Below, one piece after another: positions 8,146 through 17,305 of a stretch of DNA of 64,000 nucleotides. The stretch's first letter is position 1. Each line of letters begins with the position of its first letter. The notes beneath the pieces were generated by a model. It was not told where the DNA came from and searched no databases. It saw only the letters and a list, made by a program, of their open reading frames with translations. The position numbers and the translations under genes are program-made. The stretch is from OLB11 sp041392835 (lineage in GTDB: Bacteria > Bacteroidota > Bacteroidia > Chitinophagales > Chitinophagaceae), in assembly GCA_041392835.1 (NCBI GenBank), contig JAWKLF010000001.1, positions 434,001 to 498,000 of the forward strand, read 5' to 3'.

Positions 8146-9741
8146 ATGAAAAAAATTCTAAGCATTCTATTCTTATTTATATACGTGTCTACTCATGCAC
8201 AGCTAGGTGGTAATATTTCGGGTGATTTAATGATGAATGTCAATTTTTTTCAACGAGATACAACTATTAAAGCAGCCGGTAATCCATTATACGATAATTT
8301 ATTGAGTGGCGGTGAGGGTTGGTTAGGATTACGCTATTCGACAAAGGGTTTTAATGCTGCAGTTCGATTCGATGGATTTCATAATTCAAATCTATTAAAC
8401 CCTACAAGTGCACTTACAGCTGGCGGTATAGGTATGTTTAATTTGAGCAAAGAATATAAAAATTTAACTATTTCAGCAGGTCATATTTATGACCAAATAG
8501 GGAGTGGCATTTTGTTTAGAGCTTATGAAGATAGAGGCTTATTAATTGATAATGCATTATTTGGATTGCATTTAAAATATCAAGCAAGCGACCATTTAAC
8601 CCTTAAAGGATTTACCGGACAATCTAAAGTATTATTTGAGCGTTATAAACCAATTATTAAAGGTGCCAATGTGGAATTAGATTATGATTTAGGAAAAAAG
8701 AAGACAGCTCATATAACACCTGGTATAGGAATACTTAATAGAACATTGGATCAAGATAATATGAATATTATTGTGTCTACTATTAACGCAATGCCTATCA
8801 AAAACCGATTTACGCCTACCTATAATATGTATGGCATGACCATTTATAATACATTAAATGTCGGCAACTTTTCGTGGTATGGAGAAGCTGCTTTTAAATC
8901 AAACGAGGCTATAGCAGATGCAGCAGGGAATTTGCAAGGTGTTAATGGAAATACCATATATACAACACTAGGATACGCTTTTAATAAAGTTGGTTTAAAC
9001 GCAGCTTTTAGAAGCACTACAAACTTTCAGATGAGAACCTCACCCAACGAAAATTTGTTGAGAGGTATTTTAAACTGGCAGCCTATCATAGCACAAATAA
9101 GACCTCAGCGGCTTATAGCTCGATATACACCACCGTCTCAAAATTTAGATGAAGTAGGCGGTTTGCTCAATGCCTATATTACTCCAAATGATAAGATAAG
9201 CATTACTACTAGTTACACACACATCAATCAGCACAATGGCACACCTTTGTATAGAGAAGCTTGGGCCGAAACAGAACTTAGATATTTTAAAAAACTATAC
9301 ATACATCTTGGTGGTCAGTATTTATATTATAATCAATCGCTTTATCAAGGAAAAATTAAAAGCGAATATCCAGACGTGATTGCCATTACTCCTTTTGCTG
9401 AATTTATTTATAAAATAACTGAAAAAAAATCCTTGCGTAGTGAAATACAGTATATGAGCACAAAACAAGATTTTGGTTCATGGGCATTTTTATTATTTGA
9501 ATATAATATAGCACCATCATGGAGTTTTGCAGTAAGCGATATGTATAATATAGCACCCAATAAGCATCATATTCAAAAAGCAAACCACTATCCTAATATA
9601 TTTTTGGCTCATACAATAGGACCACACCGCTTTACTGCTCAATATGTAAAACAAGTAGAAGGTATTAATTGCACAGGTGGAGTATGCCGTTATGAACCTG
9701 CATTTAGTGGTTTTAAATTGGGCATTGTGTCAAGTTTCTAA
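8146..9741 (+). CDS. Outer-membrane-type protein resembling DUF6029
   Basis: After a signal peptide (MKKILSILFLFIYVSTHA, cleavage before QLGG) the 531-residue protein is rich in alternating aromatic/polar strands such as LTISAGHIYDQIGSG, FSWYGEAAFKSN and AFFAEF-like segments, suggesting a beta-barrel or long beta structure in the outer membrane. I recognise it tentatively as the DUF6029 family of Bacteroidota; its function is not known to me. Two cysteines near the end (NCTGGVC) could form a disulphide. It starts at the second Met, where the signal peptide and -7 box fit. It ends 6 bases before the convergent DUF2851 gene. Confidence 0.75.
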   Translation: MKKILSILFLFIYVSTHAQLGGNISGDLMMNVNFFQRDTTIKAAGNPLYDNLLSGGEGWLGLRYSTKGFNAAVRFDGFHNSNLLNPTSALTAGGIGMFNLSKEYKNLTISAGHIYDQIGSGILFRAYEDRGLLIDNALFGLHLKYQASDHLTLKGFTGQSKVLFERYKPIIKGANVELDYDLGKKKTAHITPGIGILNRTLDQDNMNIIVSTINAMPIKNRFTPTYNMYGMTIYNTLNVGNFSWYGEAAFKSNEAIADAAGNLQGVNGNTIYTTLGYAFNKVGLNAAFRSTTNFQMRTSPNENLLRGILNWQPIIAQIRPQRLIARYTPPSQNLDEVGGLLNAYITPNDKISITTSYTHINQHNGTPLYREAWAETELRYFKKLYIHLGGQYLYYNQSLYQGKIKSEYPDVIAITPFAEFIYKITEKKSLRSEIQYMSTKQDFGSWAFLLFEYNIAPSWSFAVSDMYNIAPNKHHIQKANHYPNIFLAHTIGPHRFTAQYVKQVEGINCTGGVCRYEPAFSGFKLGIVSSF

Positions 9742-9747
9742 GTATCG

Positions 9748-11013
9748 TTATTTTTTTAAAATTGCATAACCTATACTGCATTGTAAACATTTTTTAGGTT
9801 CACAATAATATTTATGCAATTGAAGTATGGCTTGTGAGTCTGCTGCTTGTTTGGTTTTTAAGCCTAAAGCATTAAATTTTTTTATGAGAGCATTTTTTTC
9901 AGCTGGTATTTGTTTTAAAAGGTTAAATGCTTTTTCGCAATATTCATTTTTTTGTTGGTATTTACCATATAAATATTGGCAAGGTGCTATGGCATTTATA
10001 ATAATCAAATGAATAAAAGAACGTCCTATAACTTTCTTTTTTTCTATTGACTTTTCTTCCAGTGTGTAGTGTGTATCCCAAAATGTAGAGGCACTAATTT
10101 TTAGTAAGTTTTCAATTTCTTTTACAGAATCGGCTTCTAATAATTTTGAAAATAAATGCGTAGATTGATGTATAAGCGAAGCAAATTGTGCCAAACGTAA
10201 GGTTGGAAAATTGGCGGGTCTTAATCGTAAAAACTTCCAAAGTTTGGTTTCTATGGGTTGTAATTTATATAATTTTTGCAGATAGCTATATTCTGTTTGT
10301 AGTGTTTGAGTATATTCCTCATCAAAATAGTTTTGTAAAAAACCCGCTTGTCCCAAAAGCAATGCTTCCAGTTGTACTAAATTATTTTTATGCTTTGCAA
10401 AAAGAGAAAGAGGGGTCTGTAAAGCCAACTGTTCAAAAGGATATTGGTTGATATAAAGCCCAAATGCTTTAGCAAGGATTATATAAAACACCTCTTGCCA
10501 GTTTTGTTTACTTTGTTCCAGAAGCAATTCAATATTTTCTACTTTTTGCTCTAATCGCTCAGCCAGCATTCTATCTAATTGTTGTGTAATGACAATGTTT
10601 TTTACTTCATTCAAATGTTGTTCGCAAGCAATAAAAGAGCGCTGATTCATTAGAAATTCGTAGCGACTTAAAAATTCTGGTGCTATATAATTCTTGAGTT
10701 CTAATGTATGAAAAGCTGTAGAGCTAAGCGTGGTATCATGATCATATACTACATGTAAAATAATGTTTTTATAGTTTTCATCGGAGCTGTGTTTATGTTT
10801 ATTCCAATCACTTGTTTTTTGGTGTAGTTCTATATGTCCTACCCAAGTTGTATTATCTATTTTAATTTTGGCTCCCAAAAAATCAGGTCCAGCATTCTGA
10901 TTGCTTATACCATTATGTATTATTTGTATTTCTTTGCCTTCGGTGCTTAGCAAAGGAATTTCGGTTTTCCAAAGTTTATATTGCCAAATAAATTGTAGTA
11001 AACGCTCGTTCAT
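9748..11013 (-). CDS. DUF2851 family protein
   Basis: A 421-residue cytoplasmic protein beginning MNERLLQFIWQYKLW, followed by NAGPDFLGAKIKI and WVGHIELHQKTSDWNKHKH, the conserved N-terminal block of DUF2851 (PF11013), a Bacteroidota family of unknown function. The His/Asp-rich HxxxSDWxxHxH segment hints at metal binding. The C-terminus has four cysteines (CEPKKCLQCSIG) that could also bind a metal. It lies 23 bases downstream of the alkD-like gene in the same direction and may be the last gene of that operon. Confidence 0.88.
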   Translation of the reverse strand: MNERLLQFIWQYKLWKTEIPLLSTEGKEIQIIHNGISNQNAGPDFLGAKIKIDNTTWVGHIELHQKTSDWNKHKHSSDENYKNIILHVVYDHDTTLSSTAFHTLELKNYIAPEFLSRYEFLMNQRSFIACEQHLNEVKNIVITQQLDRMLAERLEQKVENIELLLEQSKQNWQEVFYIILAKAFGLYINQYPFEQLALQTPLSLFAKHKNNLVQLEALLLGQAGFLQNYFDEEYTQTLQTEYSYLQKLYKLQPIETKLWKFLRLRPANFPTLRLAQFASLIHQSTHLFSKLLEADSVKEIENLLKISASTFWDTHYTLEEKSIEKKKVIGRSFIHLIIINAIAPCQYLYGKYQQKNEYCEKAFNLLKQIPAEKNALIKKFNALGLKTKQAADSQAILQLHKYYCEPKKCLQCSIGYAILKK

Positions 11014-11036
11014 AAATCGAATATAATATTACTATT

Positions 11037-11726
11037 TTAGTCTTTTATTTTATTCAATTCAAATTTTTTATTTAGCTCACTCATTGCATCCTTATATATC
11101 CATTGTGCTTGTGGGCATGTATGTTCATTTATTTTTTGGAGATACTCCATGCAAAGCCAATAATTTTTTTTATTCGATTTTCCGATTTGTCTATAAAGCC
11201 AGCTAAGCCCTTTTTTTACCATAGTATATTTGTTGCACACAAGGGCTAATCCCAGTTTTAAAAATTGTTCTATATTTTGTTCTTCTAATTTTTTATTATG
11301 CACTACATCTTGTATCATTATTACAATGCCGCAGCGTATTACAAATTCTTGTTCGCTTCTTATGTATTTGTTTGCTTGTTCTAATCGAAAGGGTATTTTT
11401 TTATAAAGGTTGCTACAAAGTTGATCACACAAATCCCAGCTATACAAATCATTTGTCCAGGCATCCATATCGGATGTTGTCATTTTATGTTCATCAGCTA
11501 TCATAGTGGCTAATAGTTTAGCCTCATGCTCTTTTTGATTCCACAAAGCCTTTGCTAATTCATGTCTATTATCTTCTTTTCTAAGAAATTTTGCCATGGC
11601 TCTCAAGGCAGGAATCTTAATACCCAAAGCATGGTCATTGGGTATATCAAATCGAGCTAATTGTATTCTATAGACTTCATTGTGTTGAGCATATAATGCT
11701 TCTAATACATCTTCTACGGAAGTCAT
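11037..11726 (-). CDS. DNA alkylation repair protein, AlkD-like HEAT-repeat family
   Basis: Predicted member of the AlkC/AlkD superfamily (PF08713), HEAT-like repeat proteins that excise alkylated bases. Recognisable parts are LGIKIPALRAMAKFLR, WNQKEHEAKLLATMI, a WTNDLYSWDLCDQLC segment (the W-SWD-CD signature holding the catalytic-type Asp) and VIRCGIVIMIQDVV. Length 229 matches the family. Its start overlaps the pyrF stop by 4 bases, so it is likely co-translated with pyrF. Which lesions it acts on is not inferable; a non-enzymatic DNA-binding role is possible. Confidence 0.85.
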   Translation of the reverse strand: MTSVEDVLEALYAQHNEVYRIQLARFDIPNDHALGIKIPALRAMAKFLRKEDNRHELAKALWNQKEHEAKLLATMIADEHKMTTSDMDAWTNDLYSWDLCDQLCSNLYKKIPFRLEQANKYIRSEQEFVIRCGIVIMIQDVVHNKKLEEQNIEQFLKLGLALVCNKYTMVKKGLSWLYRQIGKSNKKNYWLCMEYLQKINEHTCPQAQWIYKDAMSELNKKFELNKIKD

Positions 11727-12523
11727 AAATATTTTTTCATTTCCTGTTGTATTTTCAATGCTTCTACTCTTGCTGCTTGCGCAAAATTTTCATCTTTATT
11801 TGCATAGAGTATACCACGTGAAACATTGATTAATATTCCAACATCTTCATTCATAGCAAGTTTACTCACCTCCTGAAGGCTTCCACCTTGAGCACCTACA
11901 CCAGGTACTAATAAAAAATGTTGTGGTATAAGTTGACGTATGCTTGTCAACTGTTCTGTTTTTGTAGCACCTACTACAAACATCAAATTATCTATTTGCC
12001 CCCAGGTACTTACTTTTTTTATTACATATTCATAAAAGTGTTGATTGTTTTTTTCTAACATTTGAAAATCTGTAGCACCTTCATTTGATGTAAGCCCTAA
12101 CACAATAGCCCATTTATTGGGCACTGATAAAAATGGCATAATACTATCTTGCCCCATATAGGGAGCTACCGTTATACTATCAAAACACAGTGTTTCAAAA
12201 AATGCTTTGGCGTATTGATTGCCCGTGTTGCCTATATCTCCTCTTTTGGCATCAGCTATTGTAAAAATATTTTTTGGTATATAATCAAGCGTTTTCTGCA
12301 TAGCCTCCCAACCTTTAATTCCTTGTGCTTCATAGAATGCTGTATTTATTTTATAACTTACACACAAGTCATGAGTTGCATCTATAATAGCTTTATTAAA
12401 TAAAAATATTGGATCTTCTTCTTGTAATAAATGTGGCGGTATTTTTTCTAAATCTGTATCAAGACCTATACATAGATAGGATTCTTTTTTTCGTATTTGT
12501 TGTATTAATTCGTCTCTTTGCAT
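11723..12523 (-). CDS. pyrF: Orotidine 5'-phosphate decarboxylase (type 2)
   Basis: Last step of de novo UMP synthesis, converting OMP to UMP. It shows the catalytic DAKRGDIGNT motif (Lys93), an LCIGLDTDL entry strand, and the phosphate-binding end LVPGVGAQGGSL followed by INVSRGILYA. Length 266 is that of the longer PyrF subtype 2. It lies 3 bases after gmk and overlaps the alkD-like gene by 4. The other pyrimidine genes of the window, carB and upp, are elsewhere. Confidence 0.96.
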   Translation of the reverse strand: MQRDELIQQIRKKESYLCIGLDTDLEKIPPHLLQEEDPIFLFNKAIIDATHDLCVSYKINTAFYEAQGIKGWEAMQKTLDYIPKNIFTIADAKRGDIGNTGNQYAKAFFETLCFDSITVAPYMGQDSIMPFLSVPNKWAIVLGLTSNEGATDFQMLEKNNQHFYEYVIKKVSTWGQIDNLMFVVGATKTEQLTSIRQLIPQHFLLVPGVGAQGGSLQEVSKLAMNEDVGILINVSRGILYANKDENFAQAARVEALKIQQEMKKYL

Positions 12524-12526
12524 GCT

Positions 12527-13105
12527 TTAGGGTTGCGATGAAAAAAACGAAGTTATATAAGTATTGACAGTTTCACAAGCTTCGTGAATATTATCGTTTA
12601 TTAAAATCTTGTCAAATTTATTTTCAAACAACAATTCATTTTCTGCTTTCTTTATTCGTTCTGCTATGGCTTCCAGTGTATCTGTATTCCGGTTCAGTAG
12701 TCTTTGTTTGAGTTCTTCTATAGACGGTGCTTTGATAAATATACTTAGTGCCTTTTCTTTATATTTTTCTTTGAGTTTTAAAGCGCCATGAACATCGATG
12801 TCTATTAAGGGCACATGTTGCTGTTCCCATATGTGTTTCAACTCGCTTTTGAGTGTTCCGTAGTATTTACCTTCATAAACCATTTCATACTCTGCAAAAG
12901 CATTATCTTTTATTTTTTGTTCAAAATCTTGTACAGTAATAAAATGATAGTCGATAGCATTTGTTTCGCCTTGTCTTGGTCTGCGTGTGCAGGCGCTAAC
13001 GCTAAATGTAAAAAAAGGAAAGTTTTTTAAAAGGTGTTTTACTATAGTTGATTTGCCAGAACCAGATGGAGCTGTTACAATAACTAATTTATTTACAAAT
13101 GACAT
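12527..13105 (-). CDS. gmk: Guanylate kinase
   Basis: Phosphorylates GMP to GDP using ATP. The P-loop APSGSGKST spans residues 12-20, and the GMP-binding segment SACTRRPRQGE (37-47) is followed by YHFI, FAEYEMVYEGKYYGT and the LIDIDVHGA Walker-B-like strand. Length 192 is typical. It sits between the TlpA-like gene (4 bases) and pyrF (3 bases), so the four genes TlpA-like, gmk, pyrF and alkD-like form one compact minus-strand operon. Confidence 0.97.
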   Translation of the reverse strand: MSFVNKLVIVTAPSGSGKSTIVKHLLKNFPFFTFSVSACTRRPRQGETNAIDYHFITVQDFEQKIKDNAFAEYEMVYEGKYYGTLKSELKHIWEQQHVPLIDIDVHGALKLKEKYKEKALSIFIKAPSIEELKQRLLNRNTDTLEAIAERIKKAENELLFENKFDKILINDNIHEACETVNTYITSFFSSQP

Positions 13106-13109
13106 GAAC

Positions 13110-13637
13110 TTAGTTGGCCAAAAGTTTTTCTAAATCCTGAATGCATTCTTCAGCTCGATTGTATTTACCAATTATAATACCATTGGCATCAATTAAAAAT
13201 GCTTGTGGTACAAATTGTACACCATAGATGTCGGCAGTTTTACTTTGCCACCCACCCAAGTCGCTCATATGATATGGCCATTCTAATTTATCTTTTTCTA
13301 TAGCTTGTATCCAAGGTTGTTGTGCTTTATCTAGTGATACACTTACTATCGTGAATCCCTTTTTTGCTTTTTTGTACTTTTTAGAACTATATTTTTTATA
13401 AAATTCTACCAATGCAGGATTTGACATGCGACAAGGACCACACCAACTAGCCCAAAAATCTAATAATATAATTCTTTTTTTATTGATTTCAGAAAGTTTC
13501 AGTGTTTCACCTGCTGGATTTGGATATTCTAGTTCAGGAGCTTTTTGGCCTACTTCCATTTTTGTATTTGCATATTGTGCATGAAGCATGCTTGCACTTA
13601 AAGTAGCAAAAATCAAGGCTATGATATATTTTTTCAT
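13110..13637 (-). CDS. TlpA/ResA-like periplasmic thioredoxin
   Basis: Secreted thiol-disulphide oxidoreductase of the AhpC/TSA-TlpA group. Signal peptide MKKYIIALIFATLSASMLHA, then VGQKAPELEYPNPAGETLKLSE, the redox site WASWCGPCRMSNP, and the cis-proline region YGVQFVPQAFLI. Substrate unknown; such proteins often keep cytochrome c or envelope cysteines reduced. I start it at 13637 rather than 13661 because the signal peptide begins there and a -7 box overlaps the earlier candidate. It heads the operon with gmk, pyrF and the alkD-like gene, an arrangement without obvious functional logic. Confidence 0.92.
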   Translation of the reverse strand: MKKYIIALIFATLSASMLHAQYANTKMEVGQKAPELEYPNPAGETLKLSEINKKRIILLDFWASWCGPCRMSNPALVEFYKKYSSKKYKKAKKGFTIVSVSLDKAQQPWIQAIEKDKLEWPYHMSDLGGWQSKTADIYGVQFVPQAFLIDANGIIIGKYNRAEECIQDLEKLLAN

Positions 13638-13658
13638 TTTTTGTATTGTATTCTCTTT

Positions 13659-13666
13659 CAAAGATA
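13659..13666 (-). promoter_or_regulatory. -7 box (TATCTTTG) of the TlpA-like/gmk/pyrF operon
   Basis: Exact TAnnTTTG on the minus strand, 21 bases upstream of the start at 13637. It covers the alternative start codon at 13661, which argues against that start. Confidence 0.55.
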
Positions 13667-13723
13667 GGAAAAAAAGAGATAGGTTAAAAAGTAAGCCGTT
13701 AAGTTAATGTTTAAAAAGAAAAC

Positions 13724-14944
13724 TTAGTGTGCTGCCCATTCAATGCTATTTAAGTCTATACCTTCTTTATACATTTCCCATAAAGGGCTCATTTCCCTTA
13801 ATTTGTGTATTGTTTCTGATATAGCTTTTATGGTATAATCTATTTCGTCTTCGTTTGTAAATCGGCTAAGTCCAAATCGTAGTGAGCTATGTGCCAGATC
13901 GTCGCCAAGTCCGAGTGCTTTTAATACATATGATGGTTCTAAAGAAGCAGAGGTGCAGGCAGAGCCACTGCTAAGTGCTATATTTTTATTTATTCCCATC
14001 AACAAGCCTTCGCCTTCAACGTGTTTAAAAGATATATTGCTTACATGAGGAAGTCTATGTTGTGCATGTCCGTTGAGATAGCTTTCTTCTATTTTTAATA
14101 ACTCAGTCTCTAATTTATTTCTAAGTTTTATAATGTGCGCAGTGTCTTTTTCCATATCAGTCATGCAAATTTCGCAGGCTTTACCAAATCCTACTATGCC
14201 TGGTACATTGAGTGTACCACTTCTCATTCCTCTTTCATGTCCACCACCATCTATTTGTGCTGTTACTTTTACACGCGGATTTTTTCTTCTTACATACATG
14301 GCTCCTATACCTTTTGGGCCATACATTTTATGAGCAGAAAACGCCATAAGGTCTATACCATCTTTAATAACATCTACTGGCACTTTGCCTACAGCTTGCG
14401 TAGCATCGCTCATAAATAATACACCATTTTTTTTGGCTATAGCTCCAATTTCTTTAATCGGATTTAAGGTACCAATTTCGTTATTGGCATACATGATGGC
14501 TATTAGTATGGTTTTACTATGTATGGATTTTTCCAATTCTTCAAGGTCAATCATACCTTCGTTGTTTACATTGAGGTATGTAACTTCAGCACCAAGTTTT
14601 TCTAAGTGTTTACAGGTATCTAATATTGCTTTATGTTCTATGGTTGTGGTAATTATATGATTTCCTTTGGCGGCGTACATTTCAAATACTCCTTTTAGGG
14701 CTAAATTGTCAGCCTCTGTAGCACCCGAGGTAAATATTATTTCTTTTGGATCGGCATTGATAAGTTTAGCTACTTGTTCTCTGGCATAATCAACCGCTTC
14801 TTCGGCAGTCCAACCAAAAGAATGGTTTCTGCTGGCAGCATTGCCAAAGTTTTGAGTAAAATAGGGTAGCATAGCATCTACAACTCGTTGGTCGCAAGGC
14901 GTTGTAGCATTATTGTCTAAGTATATTGGGAAGTTCATATTCAT
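13724..14944 (-). CDS. iscS: Cysteine desulfurase, IscS type
   Basis: PLP enzyme removing sulfur from cysteine for Fe-S clusters and tRNA thiolation. It has the PLP lysine in SAHKMYGPKG (Lys206), the His of TTIEHKAI, the catalytic mobile-loop Cys330 in SSGSACTSASLEPS, and a C-terminus, SPLWEMYKEGIDLNSIEW, nearly identical to that of E. coli IscS. Length 406 versus 404 in E. coli. No iscU, iscA, hscBA or fdx is nearby, so it works from a solitary locus. Divergent from the epimerase gene. mnmG, which acts on the same tRNA wobble position that IscS-derived sulfur reaches, lies 5 kb away. Confidence 0.96.
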   Translation of the reverse strand: MNMNFPIYLDNNATTPCDQRVVDAMLPYFTQNFGNAASRNHSFGWTAEEAVDYAREQVAKLINADPKEIIFTSGATEADNLALKGVFEMYAAKGNHIITTTIEHKAILDTCKHLEKLGAEVTYLNVNNEGMIDLEELEKSIHSKTILIAIMYANNEIGTLNPIKEIGAIAKKNGVLFMSDATQAVGKVPVDVIKDGIDLMAFSAHKMYGPKGIGAMYVRRKNPRVKVTAQIDGGGHERGMRSGTLNVPGIVGFGKACEICMTDMEKDTAHIIKLRNKLETELLKIEESYLNGHAQHRLPHVSNISFKHVEGEGLLMGINKNIALSSGSACTSASLEPSYVLKALGLGDDLAHSSLRFGLSRFTNEDEIDYTIKAISETIHKLREMSPLWEMYKEGIDLNSIEWAAH

Positions 14945-14955
14945 ATTTATTGTAG

Positions 14956-14963
14956 CAAATATA
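14956..14963 (-). promoter_or_regulatory. -7 box (TATATTTG) of iscS
   Basis: Exact TAnnTTTG match on the minus strand, 11 bases upstream of the iscS ATG, giving a very short leader. Confidence 0.5.
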
Positions 14964-15000
14964 TTTTGAAAAAAGTTAGTAATGCTAAATCATTGTATAG

Positions 15001-15029
15001 TTTGTATTTATATGAATAAGCTACCTTTA
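15001..15029 (+). promoter_or_regulatory. Promoter of the epimerase gene (-33 TTTG, -7 TACCTTTA)
   Basis: TTTG at 15001-15004 and TACCTTTA at 15022-15029 are separated by 17 bases, matching Bacteroidota promoter architecture with one mismatch in the -7 box. The ATG follows only 4 bases after the box, so the transcript would be leaderless or nearly so. Confidence 0.5.
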
Positions 15030-15033
15030 CATT

Positions 15034-15438
15034 ATGAATCACATAGAGCATATTGGTATTGCAGTTCGTTCGTTGGCAGAAAGCATACCCTTGTATGAAA
15101 AAATGTTGAATACAATTTGTTATAAACAAGAGCTTGTAGAAAGCGAACAAGTTTTAACTGCTTTTTTTAAGGTTGGAGAAAATAAAATAGAATTATTAGA
15201 ATCCATGAATGAAGAGGGCGTTATTGCTAAGTATATTGAAAAAAGGGGCGAGGGTATTCATCATATAGCTTATTCGGTAGATAATATAAAAACTGAAATG
15301 GAAAGGCTATGCAAAGAAGGTTTTCGGTTGTTGCAAGAAAAACCTAAACGTGGTGCTGATAATAAAATGGTTTGTTTTTTGCATCCCAAAGATGCGGGTG
15401 GAGTATTGGTAGAGCTCTGTATGGATATTGTTGATTGA
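15034..15438 (+). CDS. mce: Methylmalonyl-CoA epimerase
   Basis: Interconverts (R)- and (S)-methylmalonyl-CoA, linking propionate metabolism to succinyl-CoA. Glyoxalase/VOC fold: IEHIGIAVRSLAESIPLYE opens the first module, GEGIHHIAYSVDNI the second, with metal-ligand His and Glu residues (HIGIAV, IELLE, HHIAY, VELC) in place. Length 134 is typical. Methylmalonyl-CoA mutase is not in the window. No terminator is seen before the peroxidase gene 76 bases downstream. Confidence 0.95.
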   Translation: MNHIEHIGIAVRSLAESIPLYEKMLNTICYKQELVESEQVLTAFFKVGENKIELLESMNEEGVIAKYIEKRGEGIHHIAYSVDNIKTEMERLCKEGFRLLQEKPKRGADNKMVCFLHPKDAGGVLVELCMDIVD

Positions 15439-15514
15439 CTTTCCTACTAACACTATTCACATTTTTTTCGTCTATAATTTCAGAAAACCTTAACTTTAAA
15501 CAAAATTTAAGCTC

Positions 15515-16588
15515 ATGAAAAACTATATTGTTTTATTAAGTTTTATTGCTTTATCTATTGTATCCTGTCATAAGTTTAGTTCAAGCCCTATTTCATCTTC
15601 GAGTTTAAGTGGCGAGATACCATCTTACTTTCCATTTAATACAGATAGAGATAATGCTGAAATTCATCTTGGTAGGGTGCTTTTTTATGAAAAAGCACTA
15701 TCTAAAAATAATAGTATTTCTTGTGCTTCGTGTCACAAGCAGTCACAAGCATTTGCCGATAATGTAGCGTTTAGTGCTGGTTTTGAGAATAGACTCACAA
15801 AACGAAATTCTATAGCTATTCAAAACTTAAATCCATCCAGTATAACCAATTTTTTTGGTGAGTCATCGCTTTTTTGGGATGGAAGAGAAAATGACCTCAA
15901 TAGCTTGATTACTAAACCTATAGCTAATCATATTGAAATGGGTATTGATGATGAAGTAGAACTCATGAAAAAAGTTAACCAACTACCTTATGTAAAAGAA
16001 TTGGCTTTAAAAGCATATGAAAGAGAATCGTTAAGCGTACAAGATTTATCTATGTCTATGGCTCGATTTTTATCAATAATCACAACCCAAAACTCAGCAT
16101 TTGATTTATCGCAATCCAACGTCAATCCGGGTCAATATTTAACACCACTTCAAAAACAAGGACAGTTTTTATTTAATAATACCTATCAATGTAATAACTG
16201 CCATCATCCAAGTCCAGGTTCGTATATGTCATCTGGTTTTGTAAATATTGGATTAGATGTAAATCCACAAGACCCTGGTAGAGAGGGTATAACTAATAAT
16301 GCAGAAGATTTTGGAAAATTTAAGGTGCCTGATTTGCATAATGTATCACTAACTGCTCCATATATGCACGATGGTCGCTTTGCTACTCTTGACGATGTGT
16401 TAGAGCATTATAGTCATGGTATAAAGTCTAATGAGTTTTTAGATTTTAGATTAAAAAATGAAAATGGTTCGCCTAAGCAGTTTAATATTAGTGCGCAAGA
16501 TAAAAAAGCCATTATTGCCTTTTTAGAGTCCATGACTGATTATACTTTATTAAGTAATTCTATGTTGTCAAATCCATTTCATAACTAA
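15515..16588 (+). CDS. Di-haem cytochrome c peroxidase (MauG/CcpA family) lipoprotein
   Basis: Periplasmic peroxidase reducing hydrogen peroxide with electrons from cytochrome c. Two haem-binding motifs are visible: CASCH at residues 70-74 and CNNCH at 226-230. Family landmarks LFYEKALSKNNSISC, GRENDL, KVPDLHNVSLTAPYMHDGRF and a C-terminal helix are present. The N-terminus ends in a lipobox, SIVSC, with Cys18, so the enzyme is probably membrane-anchored. Length 357 is normal for the family. It is followed after 15 bases by a small barrel-like gene. MauG-type oxidation of a protein partner is an alternative role. Confidence 0.93.
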   Translation: MKNYIVLLSFIALSIVSCHKFSSSPISSSSLSGEIPSYFPFNTDRDNAEIHLGRVLFYEKALSKNNSISCASCHKQSQAFADNVAFSAGFENRLTKRNSIAIQNLNPSSITNFFGESSLFWDGRENDLNSLITKPIANHIEMGIDDEVELMKKVNQLPYVKELALKAYERESLSVQDLSMSMARFLSIITTQNSAFDLSQSNVNPGQYLTPLQKQGQFLFNNTYQCNNCHHPSPGSYMSSGFVNIGLDVNPQDPGREGITNNAEDFGKFKVPDLHNVSLTAPYMHDGRFATLDDVLEHYSHGIKSNEFLDFRLKNENGSPKQFNISAQDKKAIIAFLESMTDYTLLSNSMLSNPFHN

Positions 16589-16603
16589 TTCATTCTGAAC
16601 GCT

Positions 16604-17302
16604 TTGATAAAAAAACCTTTAATAGTTTTATCTATTTTATTGAGCTCAATCTCTATTTATGCTCAACGAAAAATAGATAGTACTCATCGTAAAAAAGTCA
16701 TTCATCTTGTTAGTTTACAATCCAATGCACTTTTAAAACAAATCTTTAATTTTGGAAATAGCAATATACCCAGTTCAAACCCTTATCTACTCAATTATTC
16801 ATTGATGCATGTTAAGTCAAAGTGGGGTTTTGATTTTGGTAGTGGATATACTAGAAGCTCCTTTTTTGAAAATGACGGAAATAATAAGACTGAGAAATAT
16901 ATAAATGATATTTTTTTACGTTTAGGACCTCAGAAGACCATGCGATTTAGTAAAAATGCATTTGTATCAATTGCCCTACATGGTGTATTTGAAAAGTTGT
17001 ATAATAAAACCAATACAGAAACAAATTTTTCGAGTCAAGTAAGTATAGTGGATACCAAAACATCGACTATGAAGTATGGAGGTGGCCCAACTCTTGGCAT
17101 ACGATACCGCTTATCACCACGAATTTTTGTAGGAACCGAGGCAAGCTATTATTTTAAATTAGGTAAAAATGATTCTTGGTTTAAGTCCACTACCATTTTT
17201 AATGGACAAGTATTTGATTCCGTAACAACAACTAGTAAAAATGACTTTTCAGATTTGTCATTAAACTTACCTACAGTATTGTATTTAACTTTGCGATTTT
17301 AG
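16604..17302 (+). CDS. Secreted beta-rich protein, probable small outer-membrane barrel
   Basis: Not a family I can name. A signal peptide (MIKKPLIVLSILLSSISIYA, then QRKID) is followed by about 210 residues of alternating strands, including WGFDFGSGYTRSSFF, VSIALHGVFEKLY, TLGIRYRLSPRIFVGTEASYYFKLG and a final LPTVLYLTLRF. A terminal aromatic residue and strand pattern fit an outer-membrane beta-barrel. The start codon is TTG at 16604; no ATG is better placed. It follows the peroxidase by 15 bases and is probably co-transcribed. Function unknown. Confidence 0.7.
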   Translation: MIKKPLIVLSILLSSISIYAQRKIDSTHRKKVIHLVSLQSNALLKQIFNFGNSNIPSSNPYLLNYSLMHVKSKWGFDFGSGYTRSSFFENDGNNKTEKYINDIFLRLGPQKTMRFSKNAFVSIALHGVFEKLYNKTNTETNFSSQVSIVDTKTSTMKYGGGPTLGIRYRLSPRIFVGTEASYYFKLGKNDSWFKSTTIFNGQVFDSVTTTSKNDFSDLSLNLPTVLYLTLRF

Positions 17303-17305
17303 AAT

